A stretch of DNA of 21,512 nucleotides from Bacteroidales bacterium UBA2030 (GTDB taxonomy: Bacteria > Bacteroidota > Bacteroidia > Bacteroidales > TTA-H9), in assembly GCA_002332755.1 (NCBI GenBank), contig DDBO01000075.1, positions 1 through 21,512 of the forward strand, written 5' to 3'. Made by a program: the position numbers and the translations under genes. Of this stretch, positions 7,440-15,556 are shown in pieces. How positions within the stretch are numbered: the first letter of the stretch is position 1; the number at the start of each line of letters is the position of its first letter. The notes beneath the pieces are model-generated. The model did not search any database and was not told the DNA's origin. It was given only the letters and a program-made list of their open reading frames with translations.

Positions 7440-8485
7440 GTTCTGCATACCCTACCATTCGAAGGCAGAGTTGGTATCGCAAAGCCCTGTTTGCAAGCTT
7501 ATGGCTGTTGCTGCTCCTGCTTTTTCTATTTAATTTAAAAATGGGTTCCATTAGTTTTGAATGGAGTGAAGTTTTAAATTTTATCAAGGGAGGAGATGGA
7601 AATGCACGTTGGTTGATAATCAAAGAAATAAGATTTCCTGGCGCGATAGCAGCAGCTTTAGCCGGAGCTGCCTTGTCTGTGGGTGGACTGCTAATGCAGA
7701 CTTTATTTCGCAATCCACTTGCTGATCCTTCTATCCTGGGTGTCAGTTCCGGTGCCAGTCTTGGCGTGGCATTAATGACTCTGGCTGCCGGGCAGCTGGC
7801 AGGCACCTCAGTTCTCAATGCCGGCCTTTTGGGACAATTTGGAATCATCATTGCTTCCTTTGTCGGGGCTTTGGGAGTTATGCTGCTCATCATGGCTTTT
7901 GCTTACCGAATGCAATCAGCCACTCGCTTGCTGATACTTGGCGTGATGATTGGTTACTTAAACTTTTCTGCAATCAGTTTCCTTCAATTTTTCAGTCTTT
8001 CGGAAGATCTGAAGTATTATGTTGTTTGGGGTCTGGGCAGTTTTTCCTCAGTGACCCTTGCGCATATACCCATTTTATCCGTTACTGTCGGGATAGCTCT
8101 GATTGCCAGCCTGATGCTTGTAAAACCTCTCAATATACTATGGCTAGGCGAATCTATTGCCTCCAGCCTGGGCATTCAGGTTGGTAAGACGCGATTATGG
8201 ATAGTTCTGGTCTCTGGATTTCTGACCGCTGTTGTTACTGCTTTTTGTGGCCCTATAGCTTTCATAGGGTTGGCTGTGCCTCATCTGGCACGCTCTCTCG
8301 TAGCCTCAGCCGACCATCTGCTACTTATTCCACTCTCAATATTGCTCGGAGCCAACCTTGCCCTGGCTGTCAATCTGGTTGCGCGATTACCGCTATTTGG
8401 TGGGGCCCTTCCGGTAAACGCGCTCACGGCTCTCGTTGGTGCGCCTGTAGTCCTTGTATTTCTCTGGAAACAGAAAAACCTGTAA
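7436..8485 (+). CDS. FecCD-family ABC transporter permease
   Basis: A 349-residue integral membrane protein of the FecCD/BtuC family, with about nine or ten hydrophobic segments. Hallmarks are RFPGAIAAALAGAALSVGGLLMQTLFRNPLADPSILGVSSGA in the first third, the coupling region GESIASSLGIQVG that contacts the ATPase, and CGPIAFIGLAVPHLARSL in the last third. It forms the homodimeric channel moving the chelate delivered by the lipoprotein into the cytoplasm. The start overlaps the binding-protein stop as ATGA, and the ATPase gene begins a few bases after the stop, so the three transporter genes form one cassette. Confidence 0.95.
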   Translation: MSSAYPTIRRQSWYRKALFASLWLLLLLLFLFNLKMGSISFEWSEVLNFIKGGDGNARWLIIKEIRFPGAIAAALAGAALSVGGLLMQTLFRNPLADPSILGVSSGASLGVALMTLAAGQLAGTSVLNAGLLGQFGIIIASFVGALGVMLLIMAFAYRMQSATRLLILGVMIGYLNFSAISFLQFFSLSEDLKYYVVWGLGSFSSVTLAHIPILSVTVGIALIASLMLVKPLNILWLGESIASSLGIQVGKTRLWIVLVSGFLTAVVTAFCGPIAFIGLAVPHLARSLVASADHLLLIPLSILLGANLALAVNLVARLPLFGGALPVNALTALVGAPVVLVFLWKQKNL

Positions 8486-8500
8486 AATCAAGTGGCAGAC

Positions 8501-9571
8501 ATGAAGAAATACCAGCGGGAAACTCCGGGGATGAAAATGCAAGGTGACAGCACTGTGCTTAAAACTGTTGACCTCTCGGTAGGATATCGTAGCCCTATTT
8601 ATGTCGTTTCCCGAGGAGTGAATCTGGAACTCAAAAAGGCTTGTTTATATTGCCTTATCGGACCTAACGGTTCGGGGAAATCCACTTTGATTCGCACTTT
8701 GGCAGGGTTGCTTCCGCCGCTTGAGGGGTATATTTTTCTTGGAGAAAAAAATCTTTTAAGCTACAAGCGACAAGAATTGGCCTGCCAGGTTGCAGTTGTA
8801 TTTCCTGAGGGGAAGGCTTTATCAGCTATGACAGCTTTTGAGGTTGCTGCTTCTGGCCGTTCTCCTCACAGTGGATTTTTAGGAAGGTTGATGCACACGG
8901 ATAAGGAAATCGTGTGGAATGCTCTTAAAATCGTCGGCGCCGAGTCCCTGGCTTATCGTTTTTATGACCGATTAAGCGATGGCGAAAAACAAAAAATCTG
9001 GATAGCAGCTGCTCTAGCCCAACAGACCCATCTCATATTGTTGGATGAACCAGCTGCATTCCTTGATTTTCCAAGCAGGGTAGAGCTTTTACATATGCTT
9101 CTCGAACTTGCTCATAAACAGGAGAAAACTATTTTGCTATCTACCCACGATGTGGCACTTGCTCTAAGGCTTGCCGATCAACTGATTGTTGCCGGATTTA
9201 ATAAGCCTTTCTTACTGACAAGCCCTGAAGAGGCCATCAACTCGGGGATAATTCCTTCCTATTTCGACAGGTCCGATATGGTCTATAATTCTTTGATTTA
9301 TGATTTTGAGCCGGAGGGCAGGAGCCTGGTTCCTGTTGAGGTTCGTTTTGAAGCTTCCGAGCCCTTGGCATGGAGTCTTTTTATGCAACGACACGGCTTG
9401 CGTATTGCTAAAGAGAATGAGACGCCTGCTATGGAAATTACCGTAAAACAAGGGGGAAAATTTGTATTAAATGTATGTAGCAAAATTTATATATTTGATG
9501 GCCTGAATTTGTTAAGCCAACATCTCCGTCATGATGAACCTACACTCCTGGGGCCATTTTTTAAAATATAA
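8501..9571 (+). CDS. ABC transporter ATP-binding protein (FecE/BtuD-type) with C-terminal extension
   Basis: A 356-residue ATPase driving the uptake cassette. Walker A GPNGSGKST is at residues 54-62, the signature LSDGE at 158-162, Walker B LILLDEP with D182/E183, and the H-loop H216 (STHD). The Q-loop, where these ATPases normally have a glutamine, reads VAVVFPEGK, so the usual Gln is absent. About 110 residues follow the nucleotide-binding domain (VRFEASEPLAWSLFMQRHG...ITVKQGGKFVL), a small extension longer than in E. coli BtuD or FepC. The longest in-frame start is GTG 8492. I chose ATG 8501; ATG 8531 is also possible, since the ABC domain only starts near VLKTVDLSVGY. Confidence 0.92.
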   Translation: MKKYQRETPGMKMQGDSTVLKTVDLSVGYRSPIYVVSRGVNLELKKACLYCLIGPNGSGKSTLIRTLAGLLPPLEGYIFLGEKNLLSYKRQELACQVAVVFPEGKALSAMTAFEVAASGRSPHSGFLGRLMHTDKEIVWNALKIVGAESLAYRFYDRLSDGEKQKIWIAAALAQQTHLILLDEPAAFLDFPSRVELLHMLLELAHKQEKTILLSTHDVALALRLADQLIVAGFNKPFLLTSPEEAINSGIIPSYFDRSDMVYNSLIYDFEPEGRSLVPVEVRFEASEPLAWSLFMQRHGLRIAKENETPAMEITVKQGGKFVLNVCSKIYIFDGLNLLSQHLRHDEPTLLGPFFKI

Positions 9572-11009
9572 TTTTTGGGTATTTCTATTAGTAGCCGGAG
9601 ACCTGATGTATGCCCAAGATAGTCCCCCATGTATTCCTGTTGTTTTGGATGGCTTTACCACAGAATGGCCCTCTCTGGAAAAAACATCTGATACATCTGC
9701 AATGGTTGTTACCTGCACAGATGCTTTAGGTGATGGAAAAGATATTGACATTACAGCAATACAGGTTACTAACGACGAAAATAATATTTACTTCCGCATA
9801 GTCTTTAATAAACCTTATCCACTGGGAGAAAACAATTCTTTGTTTCTTGAATTGGACACAGATAATAATCCTGCAACAGGTTACCGTTTAAATGGTATTG
9901 GATGCGAGCTTGGGTGGCAATTTGGACAGCGTCTGGGTTATTACAAAGACTCAGAGACTGCCGATCTCACTCCCCATAAAGATCTGGGTTTTTCTTTTGT
10001 ACCTCCTTTTACGGCTCGTGAATACGAAGTTGCTCTTTCTTTAAATGCTGAACCCAAGCCGGGTATAAAGCTTTTCCGCTCGGATACCATTAAGATTTTA
10101 TTGTGGGATAGAATAGAAGGAGGAGAATTGGTTCCAGATATAGGTAAGCAGTTTACTTATATCCTTCACAGAAATTGTCGCAATGCTGTTGTTTTACCCA
10201 AAATCAAAACCAGGCAGGAAAATGCTTTCCGTATTTTGAGCTGGAATATATACAACAACGGAATAACTGACTCCACTCGCAGCCAGGATTTTTATAAAGT
10301 ACTCCAATTGCTCAAACCAGATATCATCAGTTTTATTGAATGCTGGAAAACTTCGGCTCGGGAAGTAGATTCAATCTTGAAAATAATTCTTCCCGGAAAA
10401 TGGTTTGTCAAAAAATACGGAGAGGGAATCATTTTGGCCTCGCGATTTGAAATAAAAAATGTAATTCCTGTAAATCCTGGAGCAAACGAGAATATCGTGG
10501 GTTTTAAGCTGCAAATAGGAAATGAAGAGCTGATGTTTTTCAGTTGCCATTTAAGTTGCTGTTATTTCGATGCAGAACGTATTATCGAAACCCAGGCTTT
10601 GATGGCCATAATAAACAAAGAAGCTACATACCAGGATGGAAAAATTAAGATGCCAATTATCCTGGCTGGCGATTTCAATATCGTGGGATCGGCTATTCCC
10701 TACGAAAATCTTACCACAGGCAGGCTGCACCTTAGCCAAAAACCTATCCTGCGCGACTTAGTCCCCGTGCAGACAGACCGCCCATTTGCCATTACCTGGC
10801 GCGATTACAATAAAATTTTTTCCCCCGCCCGCCTCGACTACATTTTTTATTCTCCCGTAAACCTTTTGCCTGTTCATTCCTTTATTTTAAATACTTCTTT
10901 ATTAAGTCGTGAAACTCTTCTTGAAACAGGTCTCGATCCTAACATTATGTCTCGTTGTTCCGATCATCTTCCGTTAGTGGCAGATTTTCAAATTATTAAA
11001 AGGAAATAA
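9531..11009 (+). CDS. Exported protein: N-terminal CBM9/DOMON-like region plus EEP domain
   Basis: A 492-residue secreted protein. The start has a hydrophobic segment (FWVFLLVAGDLMYAQ) compatible with a signal peptide. Residues about 33-215 look like a beta-sandwich module: DGFTTEWPSL, then FLELDTDNNPATGY, an acidic loop style seen in CBM9/DOMON-like domains. Residues about 230-490 are an endonuclease/exonuclease/phosphatase domain with N239 (SWNIYN), E270 (FIECW), H340 (SCHLS), D381/N383 (AGDFNI), D436 (RLDYIFY) and D478/H479 (CSDHLP). It should act outside the inner membrane, perhaps as a nuclease or phosphodiesterase; the substrate is unknown. The gene overlaps the ATPase gene by about 40 bases. 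ATG 9534 is an equally good start, and ATG 9606 would lose the signal peptide. Confidence 0.85.
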   Translation: MMNLHSWGHFLKYNFWVFLLVAGDLMYAQDSPPCIPVVLDGFTTEWPSLEKTSDTSAMVVTCTDALGDGKDIDITAIQVTNDENNIYFRIVFNKPYPLGENNSLFLELDTDNNPATGYRLNGIGCELGWQFGQRLGYYKDSETADLTPHKDLGFSFVPPFTAREYEVALSLNAEPKPGIKLFRSDTIKILLWDRIEGGELVPDIGKQFTYILHRNCRNAVVLPKIKTRQENAFRILSWNIYNNGITDSTRSQDFYKVLQLLKPDIISFIECWKTSAREVDSILKIILPGKWFVKKYGEGIILASRFEIKNVIPVNPGANENIVGFKLQIGNEELMFFSCHLSCCYFDAERIIETQALMAIINKEATYQDGKIKMPIILAGDFNIVGSAIPYENLTTGRLHLSQKPILRDLVPVQTDRPFAITWRDYNKIFSPARLDYIFYSPVNLLPVHSFILNTSLLSRETLLETGLDPNIMSRCSDHLPLVADFQIIKRK

Positions 11010-11016
11010 TTTACTT

Positions 11017-12669
11017 ATGAAATCTTCATGTGTTCTAATCACCCTGCTGGGTTTGTTAATTACTTTTCAATCTTGCAATATGAAAGACAAGGCAGACTAT
11101 ATTGTCCTCAATGCCAGAGTTTACACCTCCGACAGCACCTCCCCCCAGGTAAGCGCCTTTGCAGTAAAAGATGGCATGTTTCTGCGTGTCGGATCCTCCG
11201 ATGAAATTCAAAATCTTTTTCAGACCAAAGAAACGATTGACCTGAAAGGAGCATACGTATATGCGGGCTTTATGGATGCCCATTGCCATTTCAAGGGATT
11301 GGGGGAGATGCTTTATCGTTGGGCTGACCTGCGAGGTTGTCGCTCGATGGAAGAAATAATTGAGCGATTGAAAAAATTCAGAGCCGATCACCCTTCAGAA
11401 TGGTTACTCGGAAGGGGTTGGGATCAGAATCTTTTTTCCGATGGACAATTTCCGGATAATGAAGCGCTTAACAAAGCTTTTCCGGGTGTTCCTGTTTATT
11501 TGGTACGTATCGACGGTCATGCAGCTCTTGTAAGCGATGAAGCCATTCTTAGGGCAGGAGAAAATTTGTTGAACAACACCTCTGGCGGGCAAATATTGAA
11601 AAAAAACGGAAAGCCCACCGGTGTCCTGATTGACCTTGCCATGGAGCCTGTCAGGTCGTTGATACCGGCTATGAATGAACAAGAACTTGAAGCCGCCCTC
11701 TTCACAGCCCAGCAGGAATGCCTGCGCAATGGTCTGACTGCCGTATGCGATGCCGGCTTGGATGTACATAACATTCGGCTTATTGAAAAGCTTCAACAAC
11801 AAGGAAAACTTAAGCTTAGGATTTCGGCCATGCTAGATCCTACTGATGAAACTTTAAATGAATTTCTTCCTAATGGTAAATATTTTACGGACAGATTAGC
11901 CGTTACTGCAATAAAACTTTATGCTGATGGGGCCTTGGGAAGCAGGGGAGCCTTGTTGCTTGAACCTTATGCTGACCAAAAAGAAAGTACGGGTATTGCA
12001 GTTACTTCACCAGAAAAAATCCGAAGTGTCTGCCAAAGAGCCCTGGAGAGTGGCTATCAGGTTTGTACGCATGCTATTGGCGACTCGGCCAACCGACTGG
12101 TGCTCGACATTTATGCAGAATATCTCAAGGGTTCGAACGACCTGCGCTGGCGTATTGAGCATGCTCAGGTAGTGGACCCTGCCGATATGGAAAAGTTCCA
12201 TCGTTTCAGCATCATCCCTTCTGTGCAACCCACTCATGCCACTTCCGACATGTCATGGGCTCCGTTGCGCCTGGGTAATCGTATAAAGTATGCCTATGCC
12301 TATCGCCAGCTTCTTTTTCAGAATGGGTGGATTCCATTGGGCACTGATTTCCCCATTGAAGAGGTGAGCCCCATGCTTACTTTTTATGCTACTGTTTTTC
12401 GAACCGATGCACAGGGCAAACCTGCCGGAGGATTTCAACCCGAAAATGCCCTCTCTCGAGGGGAAACCCTCCTGGGCATGACCCTATGGGCAGCCCAAGG
12501 TTCTTTCCTTGAACATCAGATAGGAAGTATTTCGCCCGGGAAGAAAGCCGATTTTGTGGTGCTGGATACCGACCTGATGAATGCCTCACCCCAACAAATA
12601 CTCCACGCGAGAGTACTTGAGACCTGGATAGAGGGTGAACGTGTATTTAAGCTTCCTGCACATGATTAA
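11017..12669 (+). CDS. Amidohydrolase family lipoprotein (YtcJ-like, Amidohydro_3)
   Basis: A 550-residue metal-dependent hydrolase of the YtcJ group. A lipoprotein signal ends at C20 (TFQSC). Metal-site and family motifs: FMDAHCHFKG (H89/H91), the block WLLGRGWDQN, IKLYADGALGSRGALL, THAIGDSANRLVLD, RIEHAQVVDP, and LGTDFPIEEVSPM with its late Asp. The C-terminal GSISPGKKADFVVLDTD returns to the small beta-sandwich domain, as in urease-superfamily enzymes. Members hydrolyse amide or imine bonds of small molecules; the substrate here is unknown. Attachment to a membrane in the periplasm is inferred from the lipobox. It starts 7 bases after the EEP gene and overlaps the J-domain gene by 8 bases. 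Confidence 0.93.
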   Translation: MKSSCVLITLLGLLITFQSCNMKDKADYIVLNARVYTSDSTSPQVSAFAVKDGMFLRVGSSDEIQNLFQTKETIDLKGAYVYAGFMDAHCHFKGLGEMLYRWADLRGCRSMEEIIERLKKFRADHPSEWLLGRGWDQNLFSDGQFPDNEALNKAFPGVPVYLVRIDGHAALVSDEAILRAGENLLNNTSGGQILKKNGKPTGVLIDLAMEPVRSLIPAMNEQELEAALFTAQQECLRNGLTAVCDAGLDVHNIRLIEKLQQQGKLKLRISAMLDPTDETLNEFLPNGKYFTDRLAVTAIKLYADGALGSRGALLLEPYADQKESTGIAVTSPEKIRSVCQRALESGYQVCTHAIGDSANRLVLDIYAEYLKGSNDLRWRIEHAQVVDPADMEKFHRFSIIPSVQPTHATSDMSWAPLRLGNRIKYAYAYRQLLFQNGWIPLGTDFPIEEVSPMLTFYATVFRTDAQGKPAGGFQPENALSRGETLLGMTLWAAQGSFLEHQIGSISPGKKADFVVLDTDLMNASPQQILHARVLETWIEGERVFKLPAHD

Positions 12670-13591
12670 ACGCCTTAAAACCATTCAGTTTCTGGTTTCT
12701 GAACGAAAATTGCAGGAGGCAGATGAGGAGATATCAGCGCTTGACAATGAACATCAGGCGCTTAAAGAAGAAATATCCCGATTATTAGAGCTTCGAGATT
12801 TTGAGGCTCTCGAAGATATTCTCTCACGGTATATTCATGAGCTGTCGTTACCCTCAAAGGGTGAACCTTTTATCATCGGCCTGAGAACCAACCTTGCGCT
12901 CCTGAGCACGCGTTTATCTGTTGCTCTTAATAAAAAAGCTGACCTCCAACGACAAATCAATGCATTCCGGCAACGACACAACAGTGAATTGGGCATGCTC
13001 ATGGGTGACATTTTACGGCTTCAGATGGATCTGTTTTATCTGCGTCAGCAAAAAGACGCCCGTTATCACGAAGCCTTCAGGCAAGCGCAAAAAGATTATT
13101 CATCGTTTGAAAATCAACAAAAACATATTTCAAAGGAAAGGCCACTCTTTGAGACTAGCCGGGAAGAAAGAAACCGGTTGCGAAAGCTTTACCGGGAGGC
13201 CAGCAAACGCTGTCACCCCGACATGGTAGCCCCTGAAATGCGTGAAGAAGCCCGGCAATGGTTTATCGAACTCAACAATGCTTATTTGTACAACGATATC
13301 CGTAAGGTTGAGGAAATTTATCAATTATTATCTAATGGCCTTTTCACTGAAAATAAGGAAAATGTAAAAGGTGAAACCAGCCTTCTCGAAGCTCGTATCA
13401 ACAGACTGAAAGTTGAGATTATGCGGGTGGAAGAAGAAATCAAGGAAATGATGTCGAGCCCGGTATATAAAACCATCCGGCAGATCACCGATTTTGATGC
13501 ATATTTTGCTGAGCTCAGGGCTAAATTGGAAAGAGAATATGAGTTAATAAAACAGGAATATGAGCGGGAATCTGCAGAAAAAAGACTATGA
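12662..13591 (+). CDS. Coiled-coil protein with embedded J-domain-like (DnaJ) segment
   Basis: A 309-residue, highly charged cytoplasmic protein with no signal peptide. Residues 1-165 are predominantly helical and coiled-coil-like (EADEEISALDNEHQALKEEI, and a second stretch with QRQINAFRQRHNSELG). A J-domain-like segment spans about 168-225: RKLYREASKRCHPDMV carries the diagnostic HPD at residues 185-187, followed by EARQWFIELNNAYLYND, the usual helix III. A second coiled coil fills 238-309. HPD loops stimulate DnaK ATPase, so this is probably a specialised Hsp40 with coiled-coil arms. I prefer ATG 12662 over the longer 12635 start, which overlaps the amidohydrolase by 35 bases. The stop lies 32 bases inside the propeller gene. 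Confidence 0.85.
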   Translation: MIKRLKTIQFLVSERKLQEADEEISALDNEHQALKEEISRLLELRDFEALEDILSRYIHELSLPSKGEPFIIGLRTNLALLSTRLSVALNKKADLQRQINAFRQRHNSELGMLMGDILRLQMDLFYLRQQKDARYHEAFRQAQKDYSSFENQQKHISKERPLFETSREERNRLRKLYREASKRCHPDMVAPEMREEARQWFIELNNAYLYNDIRKVEEIYQLLSNGLFTENKENVKGETSLLEARINRLKVEIMRVEEEIKEMMSSPVYKTIRQITDFDAYFAELRAKLEREYELIKQEYERESAEKRL

Positions 13592-14708
13592 ACTGGATCT
13601 TTACCATGCCAACGTATTGGTAAGCCTCACCGACCAACTGTTAGTAAAAGCTTCGGAACGAGACCCAGGCCAGCTTCCCATGTTTCGCTTCAATAACCTG
13701 CACAATGGCTGTTCCCAATTCCCTAATCTGATTACAAAACCCCGTTTAGCCTATACATTTTACGACCTTTATACGGTTCATTCCAGCCCGGTGGTTCATC
13801 AAGGAAGGCTGTATTTCGGTGCCGACAGCAAAGCTTTGTTCTGCCTCGATGCTCTCACTGGCACTGAAATCTGGCGTTTTAAAGTACAGGCCGAAATACG
13901 TTCTACACCTCTTATCCATGGCCAGTTTATCTATTTTGGATGTTTCGACCATTATTTTTATTGCCTTAATGCAGAGAAAGGTTCCCTGCGCTGGAGATTT
14001 CAGACCGGTGATTGGATTTTTTCTTCACCGGCAATACTATCTGGAGTAGTATATTTCTCAGGGATGGATGGAAAGCTTTATGCCCTCGACAGCTACAACG
14101 GAAAACTTATTTTTCAGGTATCTACAGGCAACTGGTGCATTGCAAGTCCTACTATTATCGAAGGCAAGGTAATATTGGGCAGCCGCGATGGCTCTCTCTA
14201 TGCTTTCGATACTGCATCGGGAAGTGTTGTGTGGAAAAGCCCACTTCAAGGCCCTGTTCATGCCACAGCAGCTATTTTCAACCGAAAAATTTTCGTAGGG
14301 GATACCCGGGGAGTTTTTTATTGCTTGGATATCGACCAGGGGAAGATATTTTGGGAATTTGCCGCCTCAGGTGCCATATTCTCCTCTGCTGCGGTCAGTG
14401 GTTCGTACTGTGTTTACGGAAACAAAAAGGGTGAGCTTACTTGCCTCGATCCCGATAGCGGACATTTGAAATGGCAGGTAAAATGCAAACGAGCCATCCA
14501 CTCCAGCCCTGTCATCGCGGGTGATTCGGTCTTATTTGGCTGCGATGATGGTATTTTCTATAACCTCAATTTGCACAACGGTCAGATTATCTGGATTTTT
14601 CCAACTAACGACATTATCCGGTCGTCGGCATGGGTTGAAAATGACAGAATCTGGTTTGGCGGATTAAAGCTTTATTGCATCGAAAATGATTACATTTATT
14701 TGATATAG
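13560..14708 (+). CDS. PQQ-type (BamB-like) eight-repeat beta-propeller protein, apparently cytoplasmic
   Basis: A 382-residue protein. Residues 1-74 are non-repetitive (DYELDLYHANVLVSLTDQLL, then FRFNNLHNGCSQF). From S75 on, the protein consists of eight PQQ-like repeats of the form SSPVV..G.LYFG..DG.LYCLDA.TG...WRF, the outer-strand tryptophan motif of PQQ propellers. The first seven are exactly 40 residues; the eighth is shortened to 28 and ends the protein. Such folds are usually binding scaffolds, and BamB is an exported example, but here no signal peptide or lipobox is present. The gene overlaps the J-domain gene by 32 bases, suggesting coupled translation and perhaps a shared complex. 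Pathway and ligand are unknown; a PQQ-dependent dehydrogenase is unlikely because its catalytic features are not seen. Confidence 0.88.
   Translation: MSGNLQKKDYELDLYHANVLVSLTDQLLVKASERDPGQLPMFRFNNLHNGCSQFPNLITKPRLAYTFYDLYTVHSSPVVHQGRLYFGADSKALFCLDALTGTEIWRFKVQAEIRSTPLIHGQFIYFGCFDHYFYCLNAEKGSLRWRFQTGDWIFSSPAILSGVVYFSGMDGKLYALDSYNGKLIFQVSTGNWCIASPTIIEGKVILGSRDGSLYAFDTASGSVVWKSPLQGPVHATAAIFNRKIFVGDTRGVFYCLDIDQGKIFWEFAASGAIFSSAAVSGSYCVYGNKKGELTCLDPDSGHLKWQVKCKRAIHSSPVIAGDSVLFGCDDGIFYNLNLHNGQIIWIFPTNDIIRSSAWVENDRIWFGGLKLYCIENDYIYLI
13782..14705 (+). repeat. Coding tandem repeat: seven 120-bp propeller units plus one partial
   Basis: Within the propeller gene the protein repeats with a period of 40 residues (120 bp) without a single insertion for seven units (13782-14621), followed by an 84-base partial unit. 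Recurrent positions are an S/A-S/T-P/A start, a small-residue FG or LG at about unit residues 12-13, YCLD or YALD at 20-23, and a Trp at 31. The conservation is at protein level; the DNA of the units has diverged. Confidence 0.8.
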
Positions 14709-14914
14709 CCTGAATTTTACCTGTTTATCGCATCCCCGCTGCTTAATTTTAGCATTCTCTTTGGAAATACTTTATAGCTGAATTCATTAATAAACCCAAT
14801 ACTTTAGGCATTACCACACCTTTTTTACCTTCGATTTTTTTTAAACAATTACACTTTTGGGTTAAACAAATAGTTATTTAGATTGCTTGCAGAGAATTAT
14901 ACAAAGTATTGAAT
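14709..14914. other. Convergent intergenic region, no gene seen
   Basis: This 206-base AT-rich gap lies between two converging transcription units. It has T-runs at 14821-14826 and 14835-14842, but no strong GC stem in front of them. Inverted repeats are present: CAATACTTT at 14797-14805 with AAAGTATTG at 14903-14911, and TTTAGATT at 14877-14884 with AATCTAAA at 14912-14919. They might help stop transcription, but neither looks like a classical terminator. Confidence 0.5.
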
Positions 14915-15505
14915 CTAAAAAGCATCTTGGGGCTTATAAATATATTCATAACCAAACTCGTCAGCCATTTCCAGAAATTTTTTTGCCTTGTCGGGTCCAT
15001 ATTTCGACAAGCTTTTGAGTATTTTTTCGAAAGGCTTGGGTTGGTCTGGTTTTTCTGAGGATTTGGAGAAGAATTTATCGGCAAAACACACTAACCTTTC
15101 TTCAACGGTTAATGGCACCATATCACGGCGAGGTAATGGCAATTGTTGTTCATCAATATCCTGAATAGTTATACCCACCCCTGTATGTCGCTCGCAGATA
15201 GGTGCGATTTCATGAAGTCCTTCCTTTTCAAGAATTTCTCTGCCCAAATAACCATGGCAGATGTAAGGAAATTCACCCTGGCAACCAATTTCTGGAGCAT
15301 TAACCTTAATAATGCCGATATCGTGCAAAAGGGCCATTGCCTCTACTTTATCTTCTTCGAGATTCAGTTGTGGATGATGTCGGAGAATAAGCAAGGCTGT
15401 TCTTGCAACGGCTTCTACATGAATAATATAATAGGCCCTTGCTGGATGTCCCTCAGGAAAGTACCGATGAATAAGGCTGTAGGCCAGTTGTCGGTCTATT
15501 CTCAT
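14915..15505 (-). CDS. HD domain (HDIG-type) phosphohydrolase
   Basis: A 196-residue cytoplasmic metal-dependent HD protein. Metal-binding residues follow the family order: H29 (IIHVEAVA), H61/D62 (LLHDIGI, the HDIG motif), H84 (CHGYLGREIL), H107 (ERHTGVG) and D143 (CFADKFFSK). The layout resembles the small TIGR00295-like HDIG proteins, whose substrate is undefined; nucleotide or cyclic-nucleotide phosphate hydrolysis is plausible but unproven. It is downstream of, and on the same strand as, the outer-membrane gene with a 51-base gap, so it may be transcribed with it. No clear promoter box was found in that gap. The start codon at 15505 is ATG. Confidence 0.9.
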   Translation of the reverse strand: MRIDRQLAYSLIHRYFPEGHPARAYYIIHVEAVARTALLILRHHPQLNLEEDKVEAMALLHDIGIIKVNAPEIGCQGEFPYICHGYLGREILEKEGLHEIAPICERHTGVGITIQDIDEQQLPLPRRDMVPLTVEERLVCFADKFFSKSSEKPDQPKPFEKILKSLSKYGPDKAKKFLEMADEFGYEYIYKPQDAF

Positions 15506-15556
15506 TTTTAGCTGGATTTAAGAAATTAACCCACAATCTCTTTCTTTGTTTAAAGT

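Noticed and set aside
7381..7893. 170-residue minus-strand open frame across the binding-protein/permease junction
   Set aside because: It is antisense to two clearly real ABC transporter genes, has low-complexity Ala/Pro/Ser-rich composition and no recognisable domain.
13560..14708. Propeller protein as a PQQ-dependent dehydrogenase or as BamB
   Set aside because: There is no signal peptide or lipobox as in BamB, the length is short for quinoprotein dehydrogenases, and their catalytic Asp and disulfide features are not seen.
14797..14911. Inverted repeat CAATACTTT/AAAGTATTG as an operator or terminator
   Set aside because: The arms are 97 bases apart in an AT-rich gap between converging genes, and a 9-bp AT-rich match there can occur by chance; no T-run follows either arm suitably.
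14878..15084. 68-residue minus-strand open frame overlapping the HD gene end
   Set aside because: It is another frame of the HD gene tail plus intergenic DNA, with a composition unlike a real protein.
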